The notes beneath the pieces are model-generated. The model did not search any database. It was not told the origin of the DNA and saw only the letters and a program-made list of their open reading frames with translations. 64,000 bases of DNA from Rhynchopus sp. YZ270_cl-10 (taxonomy: Eukaryota; Euglenozoa; Diplonemea; Diplonemida; Diplonemidae): the NCBI GenBank assembly GCA_964035575.1, contig OZ037894.1, forward strand, positions 1,054,001 to 1,118,000, given 5' to 3'. A program made the position numbers and the translations under genes. How positions within the stretch are numbered: position 1 is the first letter of the stretch; the number at the start of each line of letters is the position of its first letter. Shown here in pieces: positions 20,779-30,099 of this stretch.

Positions 20779-21152
20779 TACTGTGTACTGTGTACTGTGT
20801 ACTGTGTACTGTGTACTGTGTACTGTGTACTGTGTACTGTGTACTGTGTACTGTGTACTGTGTACTGTGTACTGTGTACTGTGTACTGTGTACTGTGTAC
20901 TGTGTACTGTGTACTGTGTACTGTGTACTGTGTACTGTGTACTGTGTACTGTGTACTGTGTACTGTGTACTGTGTACTGTGTACTGTGTACTGTGTACTG
21001 TGTACTGTGTACTGTGTACTGTGTACTGTGTACTGTGTACTGTGTACTGTGTACTGTGTACTGTGTACTGTGTACTGTGTACTGTGTACTGTGTACTGTG
21101 TACTGTGTACTGTGTACTGTGTACTGTGTACTGTGTACTGTGTACTGTGTAC
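20779..21152. repeat. TACTGTG heptamer satellite, about 53 units
   Basis: This is a nearly perfect 7-bp tandem array of about 374 bp. It has no stop codons, so it is open in several frames on both strands; those ORFs are artefacts of the repeat. Shorter tactgtac/tactgtgtac runs recur at about 21490 and 31779. Confidence 0.95.
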
Positions 21153-21313
21153 CTTATGATCCGTTTGTGGAGTGGGAGGGGGTTTCCGGGTTTGCGGGCT
21201 GGCCAAGTTGCCTTCCCTCGTCCATCATGAGCCACACCACCACGCAGCCACCAAACCCAAAAAAAAACCCCCAAATGGGGTGGCGACAAGGGGGGTCGGA
21301 ACTGGGCAGTCAC

Positions 21314-21880
21314 GAAAAATCACGAAAAATCACAAAGAATCATTTTTCTTCTTTGTGATTCTTTGCGACAGGTCGTGATTTTTTGTGATTTTTTTGCGAT
21401 TTTTTGCGATTTTTTGCGATTTTTTGTGATCTTTTGTGATTTTTTGTGATCGGCATATTTTGAGATGAGCTTTTTTTTGTCCCACTCTGGTACTGTACTG
21501 TGTACTGTACTGTGTATACTGCGGAAATTGACCAAAAACGAGAACTTGTCCATTTCGGCAAATTGACCCCACCACTGGCCGGACGGATTCCGGAAATGCA
21601 AATGCCGGCGTTTAAAAATTTCACCAATGAAAACAAAACAAAAATTTCCAACAACAAACAACACATGAATGCCCCCCATAACGGCATGACATCTGGTAGA
21701 AACAGCCACGCCGAAAAAGTTCAATTTTAAGCGAAACTTACACATACTTACGCAGAACTGAGCACAACTGAGCACAATTCCACCTCAATTACAGCACAAT
21801 TGCAGCAGCCCAAAACGGTACACTTTTGTGATTTTTTGTGATTTTTCGTGATTTTTTGTGAATTTTTGTGATTTTTTGTG
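21314..21880. repeat. GTGATTTTTT-repeat element with unique core
   Basis: A block of cacgaaaaat/cacaaagaatc faces gtgattctttg (21314-21370), then come GTGATTTTTTGC decamers (21373-21450), a unique core (about 21455-21815), and more gtgattttttgtgatt (21816-21881). Part of the core, 21537-21629, is found in inverted orientation inside the TIR element at 63076-63566. This is probably the same repeat family, or a fragment both captured. Confidence 0.55.
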
Positions 21881-21889
21881 ATCGAGATA

Positions 21890-23889
21890 CATACAAGTAT
21901 AACGGCCGTCACGACGGGAAAAATTTTTTTTTGTCGGGGAGGTCACGGCCGTGAAGAAAATCTGAAAAATTTAACGGCCGTGAAATTTTGCATTGATCAC
22001 GGCCGTGAAATATTTCCACGCTTTTTGCTTGTTTCTTCTTTTTCGTTCGTAGACAGGGCCAACCCCCTTTCCCATCCCTCCCAAGTCATTCTTGGGGGGT
22101 AAAAGCAACATAAAAAGTGCAAAAAAAAGTCGGCCCCACTGCGATCGGGAAGCTGACGACACGAATGAGCACTTATGGTGGTCCTGCCCTGCCTGCGATG
22201 CTATACGCTCAGATCCTAGTTTCCACTCCGTCACAACTGCTGACAGGTCACCGTGGCCTAACTGTGTGTCGAACTGTGGAGTTATCCGTACTGCCCTGAA
22301 GGACAGTATTGATGCTACCTCCAGCGTCTGATGGGGAGCATCCTCATACACCGGTTGTCTCTGAACAACAGCCTCCGTATCAACAATCTGCCAGTCACGC
22401 CTGGAGAAGTTTTTGGGGTGCCTCGGAGGTCTTTATACAATGCAATGTGCCCTAGTTTCGAGTGCGAAACGTTTCTCCATGTATTGCACGGGAAACAATA
22501 TGACAAAACAGGTGCAGGGTGGTTCCGTGATTATCATAGAACCTGGCACCTTGTGTGTCTCCCAAAGACCAAAAAGCGTTGTGTGAAGTTTTGGAGGAAG
22601 GAAAAATAAAACGTATCAACAATCTGCCACTCACGCCTGGAGAACAGCTCAGCTGCAACCTTTGTTCCGTCCCCACTATGACTTCGACCGGATTCCACTC
22701 TCACAGGAAATGGACTTATCCAAACCATCACCTGCGTGCCGCTGCGCTCCTGGCTCTCCTCACTGCGCTGGTCTCCCGCTGCCCGTCCACGTTTTCACCC
22801 TACTGTGAATTGTAGTTGGAGCGTGTGGCATTTCTGAGCACTTGTACGTGCTCCCGGTTCTTCAGAGTAGCATATTTCTCGTGTTTCAGCACTTGTAACC
22901 GGTTCTTGAGCAAAGTACTCTTCTCATATTTGATGGGCTTTCCGTTGTGGAGCACACATCAATACTGTGAGACGAACCTCATCTGTGTTGAACCATTTGC
23001 GGTGTTCTTCAGCTTCCAGTGCAAAATCTTCCGACAGAATCAGCACACTATTGAACAACTATCCTCCGTCTTTTTTGTCGGAAAATAGACCGCATCACGT
23101 TCTGCACACCTCTGGATCTTCTTCGCTACGTTGGCGAGATACGCGCAGAGGGAGGGGTCCACCCTTTTGCTCCCGTGAACTTGTACTGTTTGCCCGATGT
23201 TTTCTTTGGCACAAGAGTGATGAACGGGGTTGAGTGAGTCCAAACACATCCTTCTCGGGCAAAGACTAATAATTGAGGTTGTGAGACGCTCGGGATGCTG
23301 CGAATTCAGTATGCAGAACTGAAAGGCAGTGTTGAAACCAGAAGATTACAGATGGCGGGTCAGATGCTGTGTCACTTACCCCATCAGGTAGATGAGAGCC
23401 AGCACCTTCAGAGCAGTGAACACAACACACCGTGGACACAATACATGTGCCAAAAGGCAACAAGACCCTACAAGGAGTACCCAGTACCCAGCGCAGTTTT
23501 CTGTGCGATATCACTTAACCGGTCCTCTCCTGCCCTACCCTCCTTTTCTTCAGGGGTAAAAATCAGGTGGGTTGTGGGAATATAGGGGGAAATGGGTGGG
23601 GTTTGGTCTGTACATTCCTATCCGCGCCTATCCGCGGGGTAAAAATCAGGTGGGATGGTTCTTGAGTGGCGCCTTTTCTCGTACTTCACTGTGTGTTCCT
23701 TCAAAGACTTGTACAAAAAATTCACGGCCGTTGTTTTTTTTTAACGGCCGTGAAATTTTTGTACATAATAATATGTCATAAAAAGGGCGCTTTTTTTTCA
23801 CGGCCGTTTTTTTTAATTTTTCACGGCAACGACGGCAGTGGGTCGAGCATTTTTTTTTTCATTTCCGTGACGTCCGTTTTACTTGTATG
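21890..23889. mobile_element. 2.0-kb TIR element with ACGGCCGT palindromes
   Basis: The ends are inverted repeats of about 24 bp (21890-21913 catacaagtataacggccgt... and the complement of 23866-23889) with two mismatches. The terminal regions are rich in ACGGCCGT palindromes (left at about 21902, 21945, 21973, 21998; right at about 23723, 23743, 23799), and 23711-23764 forms a near-perfect hairpin. Within the element a 30-bp stretch is repeated (about 22378 and 22612; caacaatctgcca then cacgcctggaga). Short frames such as one with TNEHLWWSCPACDAIR look like decayed coding sequence of unknown family. No intact transposase. Ancient, non-autonomous or degraded. Confidence 0.6.
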
Positions 23890-24018
23890 GAGATAATTTG
23901 TAAATATTTTTTGTGAATATTTTTTTCCACACCCCCCCTGTAGCCACCCCACCAAAGTGCTATTTTCTGCGATTTTCTGCTATTTTCTGCTATTTTGGGG
24001 TCGTCAGCCACACCATAA

Positions 24019-24517
24019 CATGTTTGTTTATTGCTTCTGTTTACTTCGCACTGCTTGCTGGTCCTTATTTTTGTTTAGCTCTGCCGAGTCAGTGTACCAA
24101 CACTTCTTGGCCTGTTTGGACTAGCACGGTGCTGTGTCCTGGATGGTGCCTTCTCTGGTCAACTCCAGGCACCTCAGACTTCCTCTTGTGTGTTGAAGAA
24201 TATTGATTGGAAAAACGTTGATCTGCCTTTTGTATTTTCCTTCCCATTGCATTGCCGTTGACACAACGAACCCTGTTCCAGGGGCAAACAAAGGGAGCTT
24301 TGAAAGCATCTCGATTTCGCTCCACAACTCATACCTCTGGAATCAACTCAAAAAAATGTCCCTGACGCAGGTCATGAGGGTGAAGGATGACGACGCTTTC
24401 CGCGAGTACCTCATGAAGGTTGGTGATGGGTCTGTGAATGAGGCTGGGGATGTGGACCACAACAACAGCACACAGGAAACGGGGCTACACGAACAGACAA
24501 CCCTGCCCCACCCCACG
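24019..24517 (+). promoter_or_regulatory. Upstream module of anchored gene with captured helicase-like fragment
   Basis: This is the anchored-type leader, but between aaccct and accacaacaacagc an extra segment of about 185 bp (about 24274-24458) replaces seven bases. Its translation (NSYLWNQLKK, MRVKDDDAFREYL, KVGDG) resembles the part of PIF1-type and Helitron helicases reading xLxxNMR...F..FLLxxGDG. The segment is open and in frame with the gene downstream, and brings an ATG at 24356. Confidence 0.55.
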
Positions 24518-25864
24518 ATGTCGTGGCAGCACCGGTCCACGTCAGCGCAGAGTGTCTTCTTCTTTGTTGCAACGGTGCTTTCGCAGGGGCTGCCGGTGGG
24601 GTGCACACCCTTCACAGTTGTTGCCATACCGGGTGAGTATGGGGTCACCACGAGCGGAGAAAAGAGCTCAAACGTTGCCCACACTTTTACGAACAATGGA
24701 ACCAGCTTTGTGCCACAAGGGGAGTTCAGGAGTGGGTTTGCACAGCAATGTGCCAGTGGTGTGACGGACACGCTTCTCTTCTGTGTGGGTGAAACTAAAA
24801 GCAACATATACTCCCTGACTGTGTACGACACAGCCCAGCCTGCCTTCGTGGTGTTGGTGCACGATGCCCCAAGGTTCTTCGATGTCGGTGCGGGCAGTGG
24901 TGGCAAGGTCTTCACTGCATACCAGCCTGGGATGCTTATTGTTGTGGTGGGGACTGTGCTGTATGTCGTTGATGTAACGTCACCGGAGGACCCGAAGGTC
25001 CCGCTGGTTGCATACCTCATGGTTGCGCAGATTATGGGTGTGAAGTGCAGTGGTGAGCATATTGCGGTCCACGTAGTTGAGCGTGATGGTGTGCAGGAGA
25101 ATATTTATGTGTATCGCTTTGTGGATTCTATTTTGAAGAATGTTGGGCACATCCCGATGAACGGTGTTTTGACGACTCAACCATCGTGGGATATCAAAGG
25201 AGGTGTGTTTGCTGCTGTCTACCCGGCTGCAGGACTGTCTTATTATTATCGAGCAGCCATTGGCGACACTATCAGCGACTCCACCAATCATAGCAAGTCT
25301 ACTACCTACACATACGACAACTACCATGTGAGCATTCTCACGGATGGGACAATTGCATTGTTCAGCTGCAGGACAAATACATGCCAGATATTTGATGTGA
25401 GCCTCTTGCAAAATAATCCGTTTAATTTGATTCGTGTGTATTCCAATACAGATACGTCACGTAGCACCCAGCTTACGAAGATGGTGTCCGTGGAGGGTTA
25501 TGTGTACATTACGTTAGTGGAGGAGACGTCAGATGTGAGCCTGTTCGTGTTCTCTGCAAAGGACGTGGTCTGGAAGCATTGGAAGCAAGCGGGCTTTATC
25601 ACGTTTAATGAATCCGTGCAGATGACCTTCACACAAAGCAACCCTGCGAATAACAACGCGCTCATGCTCACAGTCGCAGTCTCGCTAGTGTGCGTCTGCC
25701 TCCTCGCAGCAGCCCTTGCACTGCTCTTCCTGAAATGCTCCAAACAGAACGAAGACACCTACACAGCAACGAACACGGACTTTGTGGTCTCCAGCGACCA
25801 CAAGCGGGGCAACATGTGGTCAGAGATGCCCACAGCAAGTCAATCAGTCACGACTGAGGCATAA
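24518..25864 (+). CDS. Membrane-anchored propeller-family surface protein (448 aa)
   Basis: The start MSWQ is the one shared by the anchored copies. Starting at ATG 24356 instead would give 502 aa, with 54 residues from the captured helicase-like insert in front of the signal sequence. Signal peptide to about residue 24, family ectodomain with NIYSLTVYDTAQPAF and VLYVVDVTSPEDPK, variable second half (AGLSYYYRAAIGDTI, TNTCQIFDVSLLQNNPFN, KDVVWKHWKQAGF), membrane helix about 383-405 (LTVAVSLVCVCLLAAAL), tail with FVVSSDHKRGNMWSEMP. Type I surface protein, ligand unknown. It differs from neighbours mainly after SWDIKGGVF. Confidence 0.85.
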   Translation: MSWQHRSTSAQSVFFFVATVLSQGLPVGCTPFTVVAIPGEYGVTTSGEKSSNVAHTFTNNGTSFVPQGEFRSGFAQQCASGVTDTLLFCVGETKSNIYSLTVYDTAQPAFVVLVHDAPRFFDVGAGSGGKVFTAYQPGMLIVVVGTVLYVVDVTSPEDPKVPLVAYLMVAQIMGVKCSGEHIAVHVVERDGVQENIYVYRFVDSILKNVGHIPMNGVLTTQPSWDIKGGVFAAVYPAAGLSYYYRAAIGDTISDSTNHSKSTTYTYDNYHVSILTDGTIALFSCRTNTCQIFDVSLLQNNPFNLIRVYSNTDTSRSTQLTKMVSVEGYVYITLVEETSDVSLFVFSAKDVVWKHWKQAGFITFNESVQMTFTQSNPANNNALMLTVAVSLVCVCLLAAALALLFLKCSKQNEDTYTATNTDFVVSSDHKRGNMWSEMPTASQSVTTEA

Positions 25865-26420
25865 AGAGGTCTTGTGTGTCGTGGCAGCGTTCGGTATTTC
25901 GAATCGTTGTTATGTGCATGTGTTGCGCTTACTTTTTATTATTCAGTTTTGACTTTTTTTACTCTCTGATTCCTGTGTGTGTTGTTATGTCTCGCAACAG
26001 ACTGACAATGATGATGAAGTGGACGCCACAGAGGAGAAGCGACCTTTCTTAGCAGAAAACATCACCTTGTTTGCGTATTGCACTTATTTGCAAGAATACG
26101 CACCATCTCTGTGGCTGTTCTCTAGGGCTGTTGCTCCTTGCGTTGTTCAATGTTTTCGGTGAATTTGTTTCTGGCTTATGAACCATTTTTGTTAGCCACC
26201 CCATCGCTCTCTCTTTGCTATGGCAGTGTGTTCTTGTTTTCTTTTCACTCTTGCATGTTACGAACTTTGAATACCACAGCCAGTCGCGTTTTTCTGCAAT
26301 GTGTATTGCGGCTTCTGCGTCTGGCCTGGTCTTTATTGTTTGTCATAATAACCAGCAAGATTTTTGAAATTGTTTTATTCAATGTCTGCATCCTGATGAG
26401 GTGTTGATATCCAAATCTTA
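25865..26420. repeat. Inter-gene spacer module, full version
   Basis: It contains all blocks, including a pyrimidine tract ending gtctcgcaacag, then gacaatgatgatgaagtgg (a mini-ORF of three Met codons and about 12 more) and ttagccaccccatcgctctc. Spacer copies after other genes keep this order. A processing or ncRNA role is possible but unproven; no gene called. Confidence 0.55.
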
Positions 26421-26743
26421 ACATGTTTTTTTATTGCTTCTGTTTACTTCGCACTGCTTGCTGGTCCTTATTTTTGTTTAGCTCTGCCGAGTCAGTGTAC
26501 CAACACTTCTTGGCCTGTTTGGACTAGCACGGTGCTGTGTCCTGGATGGTGCCTTCTCTGGTCAACTCCAGGCACCTCAGACTTCCTCTTGTGTGTTGAA
26601 GAATATTGATTGGAAAAACGTTGATCTGCCTTTTGTATTTTCCTTCCCATTGCATTGCCGTTGACACAACGAACCCTCCACACCACAACAACAGCACACA
26701 GGAAACGGGGCTACACGAACAGACAACCCTGCCCCACCCCACG
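26421..26743 (+). promoter_or_regulatory. Upstream module of anchored-type propeller gene
   Basis: Same block as 18234-18555: tract ccttatttttgtttag, then ccttttgtattttccttccc and cacaacaacag before the MSWQ start. No in-frame ATG exists upstream of MSWQ here, which supports that start for the whole class. Confidence 0.5.
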
Positions 26744-28072
26744 ATGTCGTGGCAGCACCGGTCCACGTCAGCGCAGAGTGTCCTCTTCTTTGTTGCAGCG
26801 GTGCTGTCGCAGGGGCTGCCGGTGGGGTGCACACCCTTCACAGTTGTTGCCATACCGGGTGAGTATGGGGTCACCACGAAAGGAGAGAACGCCTCGAACG
26901 TTGCCTTTATGTTTACGAACAATGGATCCAGCTTTGTGCCACAAGGGGAGTTCAAGAGTGGGTTTGCACAGCAATGTGCCAGTGGTGTGACGGACACACT
27001 TCTCTTCTGTGTGGGTGAAACCGAAAGCGACGTGTACTCCCTGACTGTGTACGACACAGCTCAGCCTGCCTTCGTGGTGTTGGTGCACGATGCCCCAAGG
27101 TTCTTCGATGTCGGTGCGGGCAGTGGTGGCATGGTCTTCACTGCATACCAGCCTGGGGTGCTTATTGTTGGGGTGGGGACTGTGCTGTATCTCGTTGATG
27201 TATCGTCACCGGAGGACCCGAAGGTCCCACTGGTTGCATACCTCATGGTTGCGCAGATTATGGGTGTGAAGTGCAGTGGTGAGCACATTGCGGTCCACGT
27301 AGTTGAGCGTGATGGTGTGCAGGAGAATGTTTATGTGTATCGCTTTGTGGGCTTAATTCTGAAGAATATTGCGACAATCCCGATGAACGGTGCCACGTCG
27401 TGGGATATGAAAGGAGGTGTGTTTGCTGCTGTCTACCCGTCTGCGTCGGAGTCTTTTTATTATTTAGCAACCATTGGCGACACCATCAACTACTCTATTA
27501 ACGAGACGAGTCTTGGTCAGATCTACACCTACCACAACTACCGTGTGAGCATTCTCATGGGCGCGATTCTAGTGTTCCGTTGCATGGAGATATCCTGCCA
27601 GAGATTTGATGTGAACCTGTTGATGGTTAATCCGTATGGTATGATTGAAGTGTATTCAAATTCAAATACGTCACGTAACACCCAGCTTGCACATATAGTG
27701 TCCGTGGAGGGTTTCGTGTACATTACGTTAGGGGAGGAACGTACGTCAGATATGAGTCTGCACGTGTTGTCGATTGAAGATGACGTGGTCTGGAAGCAAA
27801 GGGGCTTTTTCAACTTTAAAGAGTCCGTGCAGATCACCTTTACACAAAGCAACCCTGCGAATAACAACGCGCTCATGCTCACAGTCGCAGCCTCGCTAGT
27901 GTGCGTCTGCCTCCTCGCAGCAGCCCTTGCACTGCTCTTCCTGAAATGCTCCAAGCAGAACGAAGACACCACAGCAACGAACGCGGACTTTGTGGTCTCC
28001 AGCGACCACAAGCGGGGCAGCATGTGGTCAGAGATGCCCACAGCAAGTCAATCAGTCACGACTGAGGCATGA
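26744..28072 (+). CDS. Membrane-anchored propeller-family surface protein (442 aa)
   Basis: Signal peptide (SVLFFVAAVLSQG), ectodomain to about residue 375, membrane helix at about 378-400, and a tail of 42 aa with FVVSSDHKRGSMWSEMP. The first half is almost identical to its neighbours (VFTAYQPGVLIVGVGTVLYL). The second half is distinctive: SFYYLATIGDTINYSINETS, SILMGAILVFRC, RFDVNLLMVNPYGM, and FFNFKESVQITFTQSNP before the helix. Several NxS/T sequons in the variable part suggest glycosylation. Role as a receptor or adhesin is inferred from topology only. Confidence 0.85.
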   Translation: MSWQHRSTSAQSVLFFVAAVLSQGLPVGCTPFTVVAIPGEYGVTTKGENASNVAFMFTNNGSSFVPQGEFKSGFAQQCASGVTDTLLFCVGETESDVYSLTVYDTAQPAFVVLVHDAPRFFDVGAGSGGMVFTAYQPGVLIVGVGTVLYLVDVSSPEDPKVPLVAYLMVAQIMGVKCSGEHIAVHVVERDGVQENVYVYRFVGLILKNIATIPMNGATSWDMKGGVFAAVYPSASESFYYLATIGDTINYSINETSLGQIYTYHNYRVSILMGAILVFRCMEISCQRFDVNLLMVNPYGMIEVYSNSNTSRNTQLAHIVSVEGFVYITLGEERTSDMSLHVLSIEDDVVWKQRGFFNFKESVQITFTQSNPANNNALMLTVAASLVCVCLLAAALALLFLKCSKQNEDTTATNADFVVSSDHKRGSMWSEMPTASQSVTTEA

Positions 28073-28662
28073 GGAGATCTTGTGTGTCGTGGACATGCAG
28101 CAAACACACGCCTGTTCCAGACAAGACACTTACTAGGCGGAGGGTGTTTGCATCCTCTGACAGTTCATCTGCTTTCAGCATTTGTGGGTCTGAGTTGCAT
28201 TCGTTTACTTGTTGTTGCATGTATTGCGCGTTTACTTTTTATTCCTCAGTTTTGACTTTTTTTACTCTCTGATTCCTGTGTGTGTTGTTATGTCTCGCAA
28301 CAGACTGACAATGATGATGAAGTGGACGCCACAGAGGAGAAGCGACCTTTCTTAGCAGAAAACATCAGCTTGTTTGCGTATTGCACTTATTTGCAAGAAT
28401 ACGCACCGTCTCTGTGGCTGTTCTCTAGGGCAGCTGTGCCTCAAGGTTTTTAGTGAATTTGTTTCTGGCTTACGAACCATTTTTGTTAGCCACCACATCG
28501 CTCTCTCTTTGCTATTTCTTGTTTTATTTTCACTCTTGCATGTTACGAAGTTTGAATACCACAGCCAGTCGCGTTTTTCTGCAATGTGTATTGCGGCTTC
28601 TGCGTCTGGCCTGGTCTTTATTGTTTGTCATAATAACCAGCAATTTTTTGAAATTGTTTTAT
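28073..28662. repeat. Inter-gene spacer module (with the ccagacaagac segment)
   Basis: Spacer module like that after 19911, interrupted at ...gttttat by the 818-bp insertion that follows, and resuming at 29481. Confidence 0.55.
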
Positions 28663-29480
28663 CTCCTTTGCGATACAAACTCAAGACTGATTTTGCATTT
28701 TTGACCGTAAAAACTTGTGACATAATCTAGGCTTTACGTCACATATTTTTGGCTTGGAATAGGTGGGGATCGTGACATAAAGCTTTATGCCATGGCATGA
28801 AGTACTTTATGATCACGCAGGTGTCTCCACTACAAAAAAACCAACAAAACACCCACAAAAAAAATGCCTCAGAACAAGGCCAGATCGTATCTGGACGATC
28901 GGGCAGATTTTTTTTTTTTGATCAATCTGGATGTATTCCTTGATAAAATCGCATGGTGATCTTTACCTCCTGCAGCAATGGCCCCGCATCACCATTGGTT
29001 GAATCCGCACCTAGTCAACACAGATCGAGTTCAAGGGGCGCCCACTTCGGCTGCGGAGAACGGGTACCCTTCAAAGAGGGATTGTCAGCATCAAACATGA
29101 AACTGTTACCCCTGTTTGTCTTGCATCACCGACGCCTCCTTCATCCTCTCTCCCCTGCATCCACATCACCAACAGGAATCCCATCCTAAACACTTCTGCA
29201 GGTCACTCTCCGACCTTCCCAAGCCAAAATACGTGACCCAACGCCTCCTTATGGATCACTCTTTTTTTTACAGCCAAAAAACGCAAAATCAGACCTCTTG
29301 TTTTTCCCCCAGAAGTTAAAATAACGTATTGCATGCGTCAGTAAAGCGCACTTCACATAACTCGGGAGCTATGGTTCCGAGTTGCATAATATGACCACAA
29401 GCGAAGCGAGTGGTCATAAAATTTCATGCTCCACTCTGCGACGCCAATAGTGCACTTTACATCATGCAATAAATAGCCAA
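28663..29480. mobile_element. 818-bp insertion in a spacer module
   Basis: Compared with other spacer copies (ttttattctatgtctg), 818 bp separate gttttat and ttattctatgtctg, with TTAT on both sides as a possible short target duplication. It is rich in hairpins: a cgtgacataaag...ctttatgatcacg stem around 28770-28820, centred on GCCATGGC, and a 145-bp TIR element at its right end. No coding sequence or TIR for the whole block. Confidence 0.5.
29327..29471. mobile_element. 145-bp MITE-like element, TIR TATTGCATG
   Basis: The left end tattgcatgcgtcagtaaag and the right end ctttacatcatgcaata are imperfect inverted repeats of about 23-26 bp. Inside is a perfect tgaccac/gtggtca stem with an aagcgaagcga loop. 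It is too short to code. Confidence 0.55.
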
Positions 29481-29536
29481 TTATTCTATGTCTGCATCCT
29501 TATTTTGCATTTTGCATTTAGATATCCAAATCTTAA

Positions 29537-30099
29537 CATGTTTGTTTATTGCTTCTGTTTACTTCGCACTGCTTGCTGGTCCTTATTTTTGTTTAGCTCT
29601 GCCGAGTCAGTGTACCAACACTTCTTGGCCTGTTTGGACTAGCACGGTGCTGTGTCCTGGATGGTGCCTTCTCTGGTCAACTCCAGGCACCTCAGACTTC
29701 CTCTTGTGTGTTGAAGAATATTGATTGGAAAAACGTTGATCTGCCTTTTGTATTTTTCTTATGTTGTCTAGGGACCACCTGCAGAGAGAGGGGGCAAAGA
29801 CAGAGGGGAGCAACAATCACAGATGCACACAATGTCTGCAGATTTGTTCTTCACCGTCGATTTCTTGCCACCCGTACCCCCAAAGGAAGTACCTAGAACA
29901 CAACACACCACACACACTCTCTGGGCAACTTTTCCCGCACTGAGGAATCACTCAATTTTAAAGCCCACATTTTGAAACACACATATTGAACATAGTTCCC
30001 TCTGTACCCCCTGCCTCCCTTTCCCAGTTTTCTCTGCCGCAATACTCCCTGCTTACACCCTTCTCCCTCACTGCAACAACACAGCTTTATATTTTAACA
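29537..30099 (+). promoter_or_regulatory. Hybrid upstream region: anchored-type module joined to secreted-type module
   Basis: 29537-29755 is the anchored-type leader up to ctgccttttgtattt. It then switches to the secreted-type leader (ttcttatgttgtctaggg to tttatattttaaca). The same hybrid lies before 40389 and before the U-box gene at 45134, showing that upstream regions have recombined. Confidence 0.55.

Larger units (their letters stand above)
20486..24016. mobile_element. 3.5-kb composite element with 13-bp TIRs (ATGGTGTGGCTGA)
   Basis: The left end ATGGTGTGGCTGA (20486-20498) is matched exactly by TCAGCCACACCAT at 24004-24016. Next to both ends are tandem CTATTTTCTG decamers (20508-20574 and about 23960-23997). 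AAC flanks both sides and would be a 3-bp target duplication. The insertion splits the spacer at ...cttaac/atgtttg, which is intact upstream of other genes. Inside are a heptamer satellite, a GTGATTTTTT-repeat core and a separate 2.0-kb TIR element, so this is a nest. I recognise no transposase. A short relative with the same left TIR lies at 58527-58597. Confidence 0.6.

Noticed and set aside
20682-21358. Several frames of 128-230 codons on both strands
   Set aside because: They only translate the TACTGTG array (CVLCTVY and VHSTQYT repeats).
22092-22331. Frame with TNEHLWWSCPACDAIR resembling the zinc-binding end of non-LTR retrotransposons
   Set aside because: A single short match by eye, with no reverse transcriptase or endonuclease sequence nearby; not enough to call a LINE.
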